Notes under the pieces: model-generated | What the model was told of the DNA's origin: nothing | The model's database searches: none | Seen by the model: the letters and a program-made list of their open reading frames with translations, nothing else | Shown: piece after piece, positions 54,088-64,000 of the stretch | Numbering within the stretch: the stretch's first letter is position 1 | Layout of the letters: each line of letters starts with the position of its first letter | Translations under genes and position numbers: made by a program | NCBI GenBank assembly: GCA_018806915.1 | Contig: JAGKQI010000094.1 | Span: 1,054,001 to 1,118,000 of the forward strand | DNA: 64,000 bases | Direction of reading: 5' to 3' | DNA from: Phytophthora colocasiae | Lineage: Eukaryota; Oomycota; Peronosporomycetes; Peronosporales; Peronosporaceae

Positions 54088-56964
54088 CTACGTCCGGGAA
54101 TTGCTGTCAATTGTGATCGGGCCAATCTGTCCACCAGTCTTAACCAGATTTGCCACACCAATATCCTCCAGGATCTTGATCACAGCACCAATGCCGATGC
54201 GCTCTTGAGGTTCCCAGCGACACATACGCTGCACCAGATCCCACTCACTGTCTTTGAAGATTGCTGGGCGGTCAGGGATCTCCTTCTTCTCTTTCACTGC
54301 TTCAATTACGCTTATATCTGGCTTAGCTTTGCCCCACGGAAACTCTCCCGTTACTGCTTCGATGATGCACATTCCGAACGCATAAATGTCGGATGCGAAA
54401 GTGGGCAAATTTCCCTGCAAACACTCGGGGGCTTTCCATCTCACGGCCTCCGTGGTCAGCGTTTCTTTCGATTTAGGGGTGGTTCCAAGAACACTCAACC
54501 CAAAATCTGCAATCTTCGCTGCACCTCCTTCGCAAACGAGAATATTGTCATTTTTCAGGTCTCCATGCACAATATTGTGATCGTGAAGATGCTCGATTCC
54601 AAGTGCAGCCTGCAGCAGGCGGAACCACAGCTCTCGACGTCTGCCATTTTCAGGTTTTAGGTAGTCGGTGAGTGTCTGACGCGTTGCACGCTCACAGACA
54701 AAGAACGGTTGCGAGCCTTCGTAGCATGCACCATACAACTTGATCAAGTTGGAGTGATTCAGAGTAAACCACAAATCTGCTTCACGGCGGAATTGTTTTC
54801 GAGAGCTCTCGTCAACATTCATCGGTTTCAGTCTCTTAACAACAACATCAGTGCCGAACCATTTGCCGAGGTTAACGAAAGCAAATCCGCCACCACCAAT
54901 TCGGTCCTCCAGCTTTACTTGGTAGTTCGGGATAAACCATTTCGGAATAATTTCAGAGCCCTCCATGCCGCGGTGTTCTGCTTCTCTTAGCACCTTATTC
55001 ATCGCATCCACGACATCCGGTGTATAGGCACCAGCCCGCGTCTGTGCTTCAAACCGTAACATTGCAATCTTCTCTCTGTTATCAGTGTGCTGAAGAAATG
55101 ACGATGGGTTCTGTAGGAGTTTCAAAGCGGTATCTCGCTGATTCGATTGAGCTTTATCCCACGTAGGCTGCCAGTGGTGAACTGCTTCCATCCCTTGCAA
55201 CTGTGGAAATGTGTGAACGAGGTGGTCGATTTGGTGATGGAAGTGGTAGTTTTGTCCAGCTATCGATTGAGAGGCAATTTGGATCGCCACAGCAGTGTTT
55301 GAGAAATCATCATCATTATCAAACTTGCGAAAAAAGTCCCAGAGCAGCAAGCTGAAATCTTCAACCAAGATACGAGGCAGTCCCCTTGCATTTTTCAGTT
55401 GGGTGTACACGTCCTCGAGACGATTAAAGACTGCCTCGTCCGTGGAGGTAAATTTACGTTTATGTTCCTCCACTAGCTCGTCAAGTAGCCCACGAACGGT
55501 GCCACCGTAGGTTGAAATAGTAAACTCTGAAATGTCATCCACCAGTTGCTGCGAGTGGTTTGACTTGGCCGGTGCCCCATCAGCCAAGAGTTCCATCTTG
55601 AAAACCACATCTTCCAATTTTGTCCTTTCAGCGGGGTTTTCTGTACAAAGGCCTAGCAGAATCTCCCATTCCTTGCCTTTGATAAAAGCTGGTTTCTCAT
55701 CCGGGAGACGCAAATGAGTTTTGTGTTTCCAAGAATCGAAAAACTTGACACGCGTGTCACCTGGGAGGTTCGAATTGCGAGCATTTAGCAAGATGAAAAA
55801 CAGGGACATACCAAACCTCAGCACATCGTAGCTTTCAGCAGTCTCCTGGCCCTCTGTGTTTGGAAGCAATGATGAACAAGCTACCTGAGAACGATCCACC
55901 CGGCTTCGTGGCATCAACCCCAGCCCATCTAAGACACCTCTCCGTTCCGAGTAGCCACAGAGCAGTGTTGCTGGCGATACATCATGGTAGACGAGACCAC
56001 GATCGTGCACGTACTGAAGACCCAGCGCAGCATTCGCCAAATAGCGCCACACATCCTTCTCAAAGGTAGGTTTGAAGCATGACTCATGAATGACAAACGG
56101 CTTCCCGACGTAGGATGCTCCATAGAATTTTCGTATGTGGGGGTGGTTAAGCTGCGTCCAAATGGATGCAAGTCGTACACACACTTCTTCGCACACTTCT
56201 CCAATCGTTTCATCAGTCGCATTTTCATCAGCAGCCTTCTTCCGCGCAATTTCCTCCCATCCAGCCTTACTGTCCTCCAGCTTAGCCTTGTTCACCCACA
56301 CTCCGTGCTCAGATGTCGTGAACCAGTCTGGAAGGTCGTCTGAAACAAGTCCAGCCTTCTCCACAACCACATCGTACACCATTGAGATCGTGTCCAGCTC
56401 TGCTGACGTCAACTTGTCTCGGTACTTCTCGTCCTCCCCGGCAAACGGAGTGATGCCATCGTGGTATTTCTCCACACAGTATCGGAGCAACGTAACGATC
56501 TCAAGCTGCTGGTTTCTATCACCAAGTCCAGCAACAAGTTGCGTCTCGTTCTGGACGAAATCTTTGAACACTTGAAGACGCTCTTCGCGTTCCACTAGCA
56601 GTTGGTTATGCCACTCCTCTCTCTCCACTGGATCCAGGATGTTCATCGTGTCCAACGCAATATTGATGTAGCGATGAAGCAACGTCGACACTCGCCCAGT
56701 GTCTGCCAGTTTTAGCAACAGATTCGCTTGGACCTCATACGAATCCAACAGTTCCTTGAGCATGCGCGTAAACCGCACCATAATGGCCACCTCGCTATGC
56801 TCGTCACGACACACGTCACGCAATTTCCCAACGAAATGGTCAGCCAATCGATCCGTTGTGCGGAAATCCCCCCTGTGCTTGGAATGCCACCGACTGTCAT
56901 CCGGGATCTTGGAATCCATCCAGAACGACTTCATGGTCTTGTTCATAGTGATTTTGCCCACCAT
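54088..56964 (-). CDS. tandem pseudokinase + TKL-type protein kinase
   Basis: 958 aa from ATG 56964. Residues about 255-500 are a degraded kinase fold: HPHIRKFYGASYVGKPFVI, YLANAALGLQYVHDRGLVYHD (HRD replaced by YHD-V-S-P), and no DFG (LDGLGLM). Residues about 683-945 are a complete kinase: glycine loop IGGGGFAFVNLG, VVVKRLK lysine, HGDLKNDNIL (HGD instead of HRD), ADFGLSVLG, RWKAPECLQG and DIYAFGMCIIEAVTGEFPWG. This pattern is typical of the TKL kinases expanded in oomycetes. No transmembrane segment was seen. The layout recalls JAK-like JH2-JH1 pairs by convergence. The substrate is unknown. A good Inr+FPR match lies about 70 bp upstream. Confidence 0.85.
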   Translation of the reverse strand: MVGKITMNKTMKSFWMDSKIPDDSRWHSKHRGDFRTTDRLADHFVGKLRDVCRDEHSEVAIMVRFTRMLKELLDSYEVQANLLLKLADTGRVSTLLHRYINIALDTMNILDPVEREEWHNQLLVEREERLQVFKDFVQNETQLVAGLGDRNQQLEIVTLLRYCVEKYHDGITPFAGEDEKYRDKLTSAELDTISMVYDVVVEKAGLVSDDLPDWFTTSEHGVWVNKAKLEDSKAGWEEIARKKAADENATDETIGEVCEEVCVRLASIWTQLNHPHIRKFYGASYVGKPFVIHESCFKPTFEKDVWRYLANAALGLQYVHDRGLVYHDVSPATLLCGYSERRGVLDGLGLMPRSRVDRSQVACSSLLPNTEGQETAESYDVLRFGMSLFFILLNARNSNLPGDTRVKFFDSWKHKTHLRLPDEKPAFIKGKEWEILLGLCTENPAERTKLEDVVFKMELLADGAPAKSNHSQQLVDDISEFTISTYGGTVRGLLDELVEEHKRKFTSTDEAVFNRLEDVYTQLKNARGLPRILVEDFSLLLWDFFRKFDNDDDFSNTAVAIQIASQSIAGQNYHFHHQIDHLVHTFPQLQGMEAVHHWQPTWDKAQSNQRDTALKLLQNPSSFLQHTDNREKIAMLRFEAQTRAGAYTPDVVDAMNKVLREAEHRGMEGSEIIPKWFIPNYQVKLEDRIGGGGFAFVNLGKWFGTDVVVKRLKPMNVDESSRKQFRREADLWFTLNHSNLIKLYGACYEGSQPFFVCERATRQTLTDYLKPENGRRRELWFRLLQAALGIEHLHDHNIVHGDLKNDNILVCEGGAAKIADFGLSVLGTTPKSKETLTTEAVRWKAPECLQGNLPTFASDIYAFGMCIIEAVTGEFPWGKAKPDISVIEAVKEKKEIPDRPAIFKDSEWDLVQRMCRWEPQERIGIGAVIKILEDIGVANLVKTGGQIGPITIDSNSRT

Positions 56965-57024
56965 GGTTGCTCGGGACTTCAATCTGCAGGTCGAACCTAC
57001 TCACACAGCAACTGCGTACCTGGT

Positions 57025-57043
57025 GGTAAATCTGTGAATGAGC
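57025..57043 (-). promoter_or_regulatory. Inr+FPR-like core promoter of the tandem kinase gene
   Basis: On the minus strand GCTCATTCACAGATTTACC combines the oomycete initiator TCATTC with a CA.ATTT flanking element, 61-79 bp before the ATG at 56964. Confidence 0.6.
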
Positions 57044-57220
57044 GCAGGTAGTAAGAGGCTGTCGAAGCATGTACCCATTATTGAGGTTTAGATACGAATG
57101 ACTCCCTTTACAAGAACACGATGTTCTATTACGAGGAGGTTTCATCTGATTGGCTGTAACGTTGAAGTTGAACCCGACAGCAACAATCACTCTCGATTCC
57201 GCACTCCAAGGGCAAGAAGC

Positions 57221-58650
57221 ATGTCCGTCCGTCGCGAAGTGCTCTCGCTCTCGCAGCTGCTGCGCCGCAATGAGAACTCGTAGACATATAGGCTGTTCCT
57301 CCTTATTGTCTTCATTCACACTCTAAACTGTTGTTGCAGTAGGAATTCACATCGAGGAACTGGACGTGCGCCACCTCTACCACTTCAGACGGCAAGACAT
57401 AGAGCGGGGAGATCGCTACCTGCTAAAGAGAGACACTCGGGAATGAGACACGCACGCTCGGAGCCGTTTTCGATGAGCTGCACTCAACGCGATAATCGCG
57501 TATCAACATCGCAGCCAGAAATTAATGCGATTAACGAGACAACCAAAAGCTTTACAGCGCTCGTACAAGACGGTAAAGTTGTATTTCGTTGGGTCGCTTT
57601 GTAGTTGATTTATCTTGACTGGTGGAGCAGCTTACGAAGCGGAGAGCCAGCAGAGTGCTGTGACTTCAATGTCACAGTCGTCTTTCAGCCAGACACAGTC
57701 CCAAAACTTGTTGAGTCAAGATGATCAGGTGATGAACCTGCGGGAATTCATCGTGTTTAGATTCAACTGAGGAATGCGAATTGTTTGCTGCAGATACTTC
57801 GCGCTCAGCCTTGGCAAGTTCAGCAAGGTCCACCACAAACTCCATCGACTTCTGGCCACTGCCACAGTGCTGAGAAGCTGCGAGGCCTGGAATTAAATCT
57901 GACCAAAGCATTTCATGAGCAAACTCAGAAACAAGAGCATCAGCAAAAAGTGATGCTGACGAGGCTAGTCAGCCCAGTGAAGAGGTCAGTTGAAGAAATC
58001 AAGGCGAAGCTAGAGTCTAGCCGTGATGCCCAAAAGCATCTTGGAACAGCAATTGAGAAGCTCACGCAACGGGTCGACGAACTCCGACAACAGGTTATTT
58101 TATTTCGTGACCGTGCCACCGAACTCAAACTCACCACGTCGTACATGTATGAGTATAGAGCCTCAGCAACAACGGCGCTTGCAAAGAGACCCAAAAGGTT
58201 GTAACCAGCGAGGCAGCAGCTGTGAAAGCTGCGCTGAGGGAGCTTCAGACCAGTGTTGAAACGGTAGAAGGCAGCGTGAAATCCTGTTCCAGACTTATTT
58301 CCAAGACCCACCAAGTTGAAGTAACCAAGCAAGATGCATTGCTTTCTGCTGTGGCGGCGTCGTCCTGCAAGTGCGTCGACGACACTATACGCACAAGAGA
58401 TTTCTCGGATGCTGACGGAACCATGCGGAAGCGTCAACGAAGATCGAGTCAGGACAACGCAGTCGAAAGCGAACAGACGAGCTACAGTTTCTCGTCCCCA
58501 ATTGGCAGGCCGTCTACACGTCTGAGAACTCAATCCCCACCGACGTATCACAACGATGATAACGAGATAGCTGGCAGAAGCCTCAACCTCTCGCTCCAAC
58601 GGATTCAAAATCTACTCGACAAGCGTCGCGAATATCTGCTCGATCATTAA
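57221..58650 (+). CDS. coiled-coil protein gene with one frameshift
   Basis: Predicted exons 57221-57279, 57340-57572, 57631-57728 and 57794 onward, all in frame. ATG 57221 gives MSVRREVLSLSQLLRR; an in-frame ATG at 57098 is possible. The middle contains NETTKSFTALVQD, YEAESQQSAVTSMSQSS and NLLSQDDQ. The last exon is mostly coiled coil (EKLRGLELNLTKAF, EEIKAKLESSRDAQKHLGTA, IEKLTQRVDELRQQV). Near 58188 the frame ends early (stop 58202-58204), while a +1 frame continues as ETQKVVTSEAAAVKAALREL to a stop at 58648-58650. One missing A in GCAAAGAG would restore it. That makes it a sequencing error, a strain polymorphism or a young pseudogene. No family was recognised. Confidence 0.55.
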
Positions 58651-58863
58651 TCTCAAGCAACACCTTCATCACCTAGCAGACAAAACATTCACCAACTGAC
58701 CAGGAGCAAGCACGGGCATTTACCTCCAGTCAATGGCAAGTCTGAGATTCGTGTTCGCATGGATTTCACTGTTTTTCTGTCATGTTTTGCCTTTACAGGT
58801 CGACCACGCTGTTCTCCCGACCACATATCGCTTTAATTCTTGCCCGTTGTGTACGCATAGCGC

Positions 58864-59217
58864 CTAGAACTCCGGTCGATTCTATACAACCCCAACAGAA
58901 AAAAGAACAGGAATCAAAAGGTCAGTAACTCGTCTCTCCCTGCCTTTCATTTGAGCAAAGTTAACATAAGCCTTCTCTCAAGAACTTACCGGGTAGCCGG
59001 CACCGTGCGTGGGGTCCTGAATAAGCTTAGCGTACTCGTCGCGAATGCTCTTACAGGCCATCTTGTGGTTCACGCCGTTCTCGCGGTAGCAAGTAGCCAG
59101 CTCCTCGCGCACCACCTTCAACGTCTCCTGCGCGAGTTGCACGCGCTTGGCGTACTCGCGCTCGGCGGCACGGATGGCCAGGATCTCGTCCTTGGAACGG
59201 AGCTGTGCGGCGTACAT
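58864..59217 (-). CDS. NDUFB10: NADH:ubiquinone oxidoreductase PDSW/NDUFB10-like subunit
   Basis: Exons 59217-58990 and 58881-58864 across a 108-nt intron (GTAAG...TATAG) encode 81 aa beginning MYAAQLRSKDEILA and ending GYPNRPEF. The segment VREELATCYRENGVNHKMAC followed by KSIRDEYAKLI lines up with plant PDSW (LREKVKWCYRVEGVNHYQKC), including the two cysteines of the family. It would be an accessory subunit of mitochondrial complex I on the intermembrane-space side. The plant protein is about 106 aa. The frame stays open a little upstream of the ATG without another ATG, so an upstream exon is possible. Confidence 0.62.
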
Positions 59218-59229
59218 GTCGGATCTCAA

Positions 59230-60174
59230 GCCTCGATTACTCGCTGGGCAGAATACTAGACCGCCGGGATGCTGGAACGCTGTGTGGCCTCTGAAATTGC
59301 AGAGGGGGAGGGGGGGTCATGAGGCACTTCATATGATAATCAAGTGTCGAGGAAAGGGGTGTCATTTTAGAGGTACCAAATAGGAGGTACAATCGTACTT
59401 AGTTTTTTTAGGCACTGGCTAAATCGTTCGAGCCCTTAAACTTCAGGCACTTCCAAGCATGTTATTTCGATGGTACCATATGTATTGTAACTTACGACAA
59501 CTCCTACGGTAGCAAAAACCTCGAACGGCCAGCGACGCCACTTTGACTGACACCCAGACCTTTGAAACAAAGAATTCTGCCATGTACTAGTACGTAGTAC
59601 TACAGACAAATTCAAGAAGTGCTTACATGTACTAGTACTATACAAGAACTACGACGTACTACCTGACGTACAATGAAATTGAATGAATCGGTTGACTCTA
59701 GATTGCAGTTAAAAAAGCTATAGTTTGTGTATCTTCACCGTCGCACTCAGTGGATTGACAGATATAAAGATGTTTCTTCATTGTCAACCAGCAGTAAAAA
59801 GAACCAAAACATACTGGAAGTATCAGAGCTTTTTTTGTTTCTCGATTCTCACCAACGCAGACCTGTGGCCCACTCAGATGACCGTCGTGAAACTATCGAG
59901 ATAAAGGAATCATCATTTTCCCCAGTCTAAAAGGCACAACAACTTGTACGTAAAACGCAAAAAAAATGCGTCACATCCCCCTGTGCTTCGCTCTCCGGCC
60001 GCTTTTACTGAACTGAGCGCTTCGATATGAGATTGGTGGCTCGCAGTGCGAGTCGCACATACTTCGTAAAAACGACTTTTTACGACTGTAATTACGTTTT
60101 ACGACCAGCTAAATAAACATTTAAGCCAATCCCAAACAGGCTCAATTATTTGACGGAAAAGCTAACACTCGACC
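59230..60174. other. intergenic region with palindromic repeats
   Basis: About 945 bp between the NDUFB10-like gene and CPAP. The 13-mer CATGTACTAGTAC, which contains the palindrome GTACTAGTAC, occurs at 59581-59593 and again at 59626-59638, within a stretch rich in GTAC and GTAGTAC strings (59580-59670). A G-run with AGGGGGAGGGGGGG is at about 59303-59318. No gene was seen. Confidence 0.5.
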
Positions 60175-63100
60175 ATGGCGCCTAGTCGGCAGCCGCGCGC
60201 TTGGCCGAAGGAGAACGACGCTGGCAACGGGCGCTTAAGCGTCACCTCCAGCGATGACGTTCCTGTGTCTGGCAACAGTGGTGCGTGTTATTTTCAGGAC
60301 CGGAATCAGTCTAGGCAGCTTAAAAGTCGTCCTGAAAGTTTGATCTGATAATCTTCTGTCGTTTTACAGTGCCTTTTGAAGAATTGTTGGCTCGAGAGTT
60401 GCGTAAATCGGAAGGAAATGGCACTAAAACAACAATGAATTCTGGTGGGAAAGCGACCAAGAAGCCTTTTCTTAAAAGAGGAGCGCGTGGCTGGTGGATG
60501 CGACAACCTGGTGCCAAGCAGAAAGTGGTTAAACACACGCTCGTGTCTAAGGGCGAGCTGGAAGCAACGTCAGCTAATTCTATGCCAACCAGGCAAAGGA
60601 TACCACAACAACAGCACAGGAGAGGAAGATCGTCGTCAGTTTCTTCGTCTGGAACGCTTTCGCCAGTCACAACTCCAGTGCGAGATGCCCCAGCCCCCCC
60701 AAAGACGCTATCGCCACCCGTATCTCCAATTCAACGGACGCAAGGCAGTAATCAAGATGATGCTGACTATAATGCGCAGAGAAGACGACAGAACGAGGAG
60801 GTTGCAATGTGGAAGAACGCTTCATTTCGTTCTACGACGAGCACGGACTTCATGGGCATGAAAAATGTGAGACAATCGTATGAGGCGAAACAAGAGCGTG
60901 AGGCGAACGAAATGGCAGAGTTTGAGGCGATTGAAAGGGATTTGGCTGCGGAAAAAGAAAGCTATCTGATGGAGAAGCAGCAACAGCTAGAATATCGCTC
61001 TGCTACACGGGACCGAGCCCACGACAACCAGAGTGACACCATAGGTCTACCATATTCATCGTTCGTATCAGATCTTCATGAGCAAGAGAGATCGCGGTGG
61101 CAAACACCTGCGTCAGGATCGATTTTTGACGACAGTTTAGACGAAGAAGCGGATTCTGCTCTGGTGTTTGACGACAAGTCGGCGATGTCAAAGGATGAGT
61201 GGATGTCGAGGGGAAACGAGTTTACCAACCAGCTTCGCGGTCACTTCGGATACGGCGACCCACTTTCGGACTTGAGTGCTGTTAGCTTTGATGATTCTGT
61301 GCCGTGGGACGACGGCTTATCATTTCAGCCACAACAAAGTGTGGCTCGTAATCAGGTCTCAAACGTAAATGACGCACTCAATCTTCGGCATGAGCGAAAA
61401 GATCCAATGACTTCTGTACCAACTATACCCAGTGAACAGCAGGGTGCCAAGCGTGGAGTGTATTTTGCGGACAATGATGATGATCGTACTGATGCACTTG
61501 AGTACGTCGGATCTGGCGAATTAGAAGACGATGCCCCTGTATCTTCACTGGTGCAGAACGTATTTGGAGACTTTGAGCAGAGTGAGGGCACTAGCAGCGT
61601 CAGTCCTTCTTACGACGATGACATACACTCGAGTGGTAACACCAGGACCATGCAGTACACGCCACCACCTCCTGTCCAGGACCAGTCCTTATCCACGCTA
61701 AAGCAGAAATTGCGCGTCAAGCAAAAACCGCCCGTCCCGAAAAACGCAGGTACTAAATCAAGACCCGACGGCAAGCAAGCGAGAGCGAAATCTGCTGTAT
61801 CTTTACGCGGGTCAGTGAAACAGAAACCCAGGTCTAGCGCAAGTAAAGTCACACAGCCCCGAAGTCGACAGACAGCACAATCAGCAGACTCCAGTACGAT
61901 TCTGCCTGCTGTGATTGAAGAAAAACTGTACGAATTAGAAGAAGAGGTCAAATTCTACAAAGCTGAGACGCTCCAGCTTCAAAAACGCAAGGATTACTAC
62001 GAGCAGGAGGTTAAGAAGTTAGCCGTCGAACGTGATGAGTTTGCCCGATATCAGCAGGAGCAGCGTGTTCAAATCGAGAAAGAGTGGGAACGGGAGCGAG
62101 CCAAAATGAAGAAAGAAGCAAAGTTACAAGAGCGGCAGTGGAAGCTGCGTATGAATGCGACAATCTCTCATCAGGATCGAAAAGGTCATGGCGAAGCCGA
62201 AATGCTCAAGGCCCAGATTGTGAAAATGCAGCTTGATGAGAAGGCGCGTGCGGGCAAATGGAAAGCCGAGAATGAGAACCTGCGGCAGCGTATCGCGGTA
62301 CGTGGTGATTGAAAGGGCTTCAGGTTGTCAAGTTTTCCTATGATGACCTTATTGCTGCTACTTCGTGTGTGTACAGGAACTGGATAAGAAGAACCAGGAG
62401 CTAAACGATGAAATCAGGTTCCTGGAAAATGGTCGCTTAGAACAGTGGGGGAAGTATGAGCGCCTACTGAAGGAGAAGCAGGACACTTCTGGATCGACAA
62501 CAAAGCTTGGAACTAGTTCTTCTGCTGCCGTGCTCAATGACAGAAGCGAGCTTCGTACGATGGATGACATTGCTGTGATCAAAGGAACAGCCGATGAACT
62601 CTTACAGAGATGGAGTTTCCCTAATGAGGATCCATCCAAACTTGGCGAGATAGATCATTCCAGCTCAGAATATCATCGATTCGCTAAGTTGAGCCAAGTG
62701 AACAACTACAACCCCAAGCGATACAGCCTAGAGCGAGATGGTTCTCACGAGTTGGATGATCTTACGGAAGGTGGTGAGTTGGAAAACGCTGACGCAAATA
62801 GTTTCATCGGCGACGTGAGTCTCGCACATAAAGACAACGCTGCCGCTACTTTCGAATGGGCGCTTCCTGAAGCTGAGGATGGAGGCTTGACTGCCCAGAA
62901 ACTTGGTGACGGCGATGTAGATGGCATCATATCAGCGTCAACGTCGTCCCTATCGGAGAACGTGTCGCAAGAGATCGAGCATCCTGGTGGAAAGAAAGAA
63001 ATTTTGTTTGCGGACGGAAGCAAGAAGATCATTTTTCCAGACGGCAATGAAAAGGACATTGACGTGAATGGCCACGTCGTCATCAAATTCACGAATGGTG

Positions 63101-63557
63101 ATCACAAAGAGGTAAGTCGTTCACTGTCGTCCTGAACCCCTAGTGGCATTGGATAGTAACGTTGATATTGCTGCTGATACAGGTTTCCCCAGACACGGGG
63201 ATCAGTGTATATTACTACTACGAGGCGCGGACCAAGCTAACGACGTACCCAGATAACCGGAAGGTGTATGAGTTCCCGAACCAACAGATCGAGACGAGTC
63301 TGCCTGACGGCACCACGGAGATTGAGTTTGCGGATGGTATCAAGAAGACAATCCGTCCAAATGGAGACGAGTTCTCCGTGTTTCCGGACGGAACTACAAT
63401 GCTGGAACAGCCCGACGGTCTGCGCGAAGTTACTCTACTCAACCAGAAGAAGATCCGGTACTTCCCGGACGGCCAAATGGCCTGTGTGAGCTCTGGTGGT
63501 CAGGAAACTCGTGTTCGCTCGGACTCGGAGCTGCAGCAGCTCATGGAAAGCACGTAA
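60175..63557 (+). CDS. CENPJ: centriole duplication protein CPAP/SAS-4 (CENPJ)
   Basis: Four exons (60175-60280, 60370-62297, 62377-63111, 63183-63557) give 1,047 aa with all junctions in frame. The first exon gives MAPSRQPRAWPKENDAGNG. Exon 2 begins PFEELLARELRKSEG. A long low-complexity and coiled-coil middle follows (about 575-720: EEEVKFYKAETLQLQKRKDY, KEAKLQERQWKLRM). Residues about 880-1035 are the TCP10/G-box beta-sheet domain of repeated short strands: KEILFADGSKKIIFPDGNEK, HVVIKFTNGDHKEVS, YYYYEARTKLTTYP, TEIEFADGIKKTIRPNGDEF and RYFPDGQ. In animals the G-box binds STIL/Ana2 and is needed to build centrioles and basal bodies, here presumably for zoospore flagella. Confidence 0.88.
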
Positions 63558-63740
63558 AGCACTTGATAAATGCACACGCACATATTTAAGCCAGGAAACC
63601 TACATGTAGCCATGTGACGCGCACTTCAAAAGTCCGATTACGGCTAATGGGGCGCAATCTTTCGGACAGATCACTGTCCTAGCACCTAGTTTTTGTATCG
63701 TCCACCGTCTCTGTCCGCACATAAGTGTCTCGGATGACGT

Positions 63741-63760
63741 CCTCATTTTCGAATTCGCAC
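63741..63760 (+). promoter_or_regulatory. Inr+FPR-like core promoter of the last gene
   Basis: CCTCATTTTCGAATTCGCAC matches TCATTTT plus an AATTC-type flank. It lies very close (3-22 bp) to the ATG at 63763, implying a very short leader or a later start codon. Confidence 0.45.
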
Positions 63761-63762
63761 TC

Positions 63763-64000
63763 ATGGACGGATATCTGCGCAAGTATTGGCCTCTGGGCTC
63801 CGTGGCCGTGAGCTGCCGCGTATACGCAAGCCAACGCCGTGCAGATGAGCACAAGCGTCTGCAGTTGTCGGCTGAGGGCATTGAACTGCGCTCTGTGGGG
63901 CCTTCAGCCTCGGAGCCTGACGTGATCCCTTGGGCGTCCATTCTCGGTGCTTCTGAGTCCACGGGCGGCATTCGACGTCGCTTTGTGCCTTCATATGAAG
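63763..64000 (+). CDS. probable sphingosine/ceramide-kinase-type lipid kinase, N-terminus only
   Basis: The frame opens MDGYLRKYWPLGSVAVSCRV and runs off the end of the window after about 79 codons. The pattern of a short beta-rich start, then LQLSAEGIELRSV, then DVIPWASILGA resembles the N-terminal region of oomycete and plant sphingosine kinase-like proteins, in which a hydrophobic-D-V/I-L-G-A turn precedes the catalytic domain. The catalytic SGDG motif would lie outside the window, so the assignment is tentative. Confidence 0.4.
   Translation, partial: MDGYLRKYWPLGSVAVSCRVYASQRRADEHKRLQLSAEGIELRSVGPSASEPDVIPWASILGASESTGGIRRRFVPSYE

Overview
The window reads as nuclear DNA of an oomycete, most likely a Phytophthora or close relative. 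The support is: a relic of a Crinkler (CRN) effector N-terminus; a START-FYVE protein of the kind expanded in oomycetes; short GT-AG introns of about 57-85 nt; compact genes; and core promoters resembling the oomycete Inr+FPR pair (TCATTYY followed by a CAATTT-like block) upstream of several genes. The genus is an inference; no species marker was identified.

The window has two halves. Positions 1 to about 36,000 are a rearranged, repeat-rich compartment. Its left end holds relics of a lipase, a peroxiredoxin and a CRN gene. A family of four type II membrane GT-B-like glycosyltransferase paralogues follows (broken copy 2842-9754; intact copies 9751-11451, 12137-13816, 16747-18470). The broken copy carries a Ty3/Gypsy LTR retrotransposon (4158-9437) with 5-bp target duplications. 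Two nearly identical bZIP-like genes in inverted orientation (1016-2092 and 14272-15342) bracket most of this cluster. Further right are a large EF-hand/WD40 protein, a hAT-type DNA element with a perfect 8-bp target duplication (24682-25542), a START-FYVE protein, a PLAC8-like protein, an MFS sugar transporter, and three copies of a glycine-rich secreted protein, two of them in a large inverted repeat (33.3-36.0 kb).

Positions about 36,100 to 64,000 are a dense conserved core: tRNA dihydrouridine synthase 2 (six exons), a MOK-type kinase, Bax inhibitor-1 (five exons), CDC48/p97, VPS15, a NOL12/RRP17-like nucleolar protein, a guanylate-binding-type GTPase with a C-terminal PH domain, a tandem pseudokinase/TKL kinase, a frameshifted coiled-coil gene, a probable complex I NDUFB10 subunit, a CPAP/SAS-4 (CENPJ) centriole protein and the start of a probable lipid kinase. 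Exon joins were worked out by eye from GT-AG sites, reading frame and family conservation.

Much of the core serves membrane traffic and proteostasis (VPS15, p97, BI-1) or centrioles and cilia (CPAP, MOK, perhaps the EF-hand/WD40 protein), as expected for an organism with flagellate zoospores. No RNA genes or CRISPR arrays were recognised. The most unusual items are the glycosyltransferase/bZIP/LTR cluster, the palindromic glycine-rich gene pair, a DUS2 enzyme carrying a dsRNA-type zinc finger, and the GBP-PH fusion.
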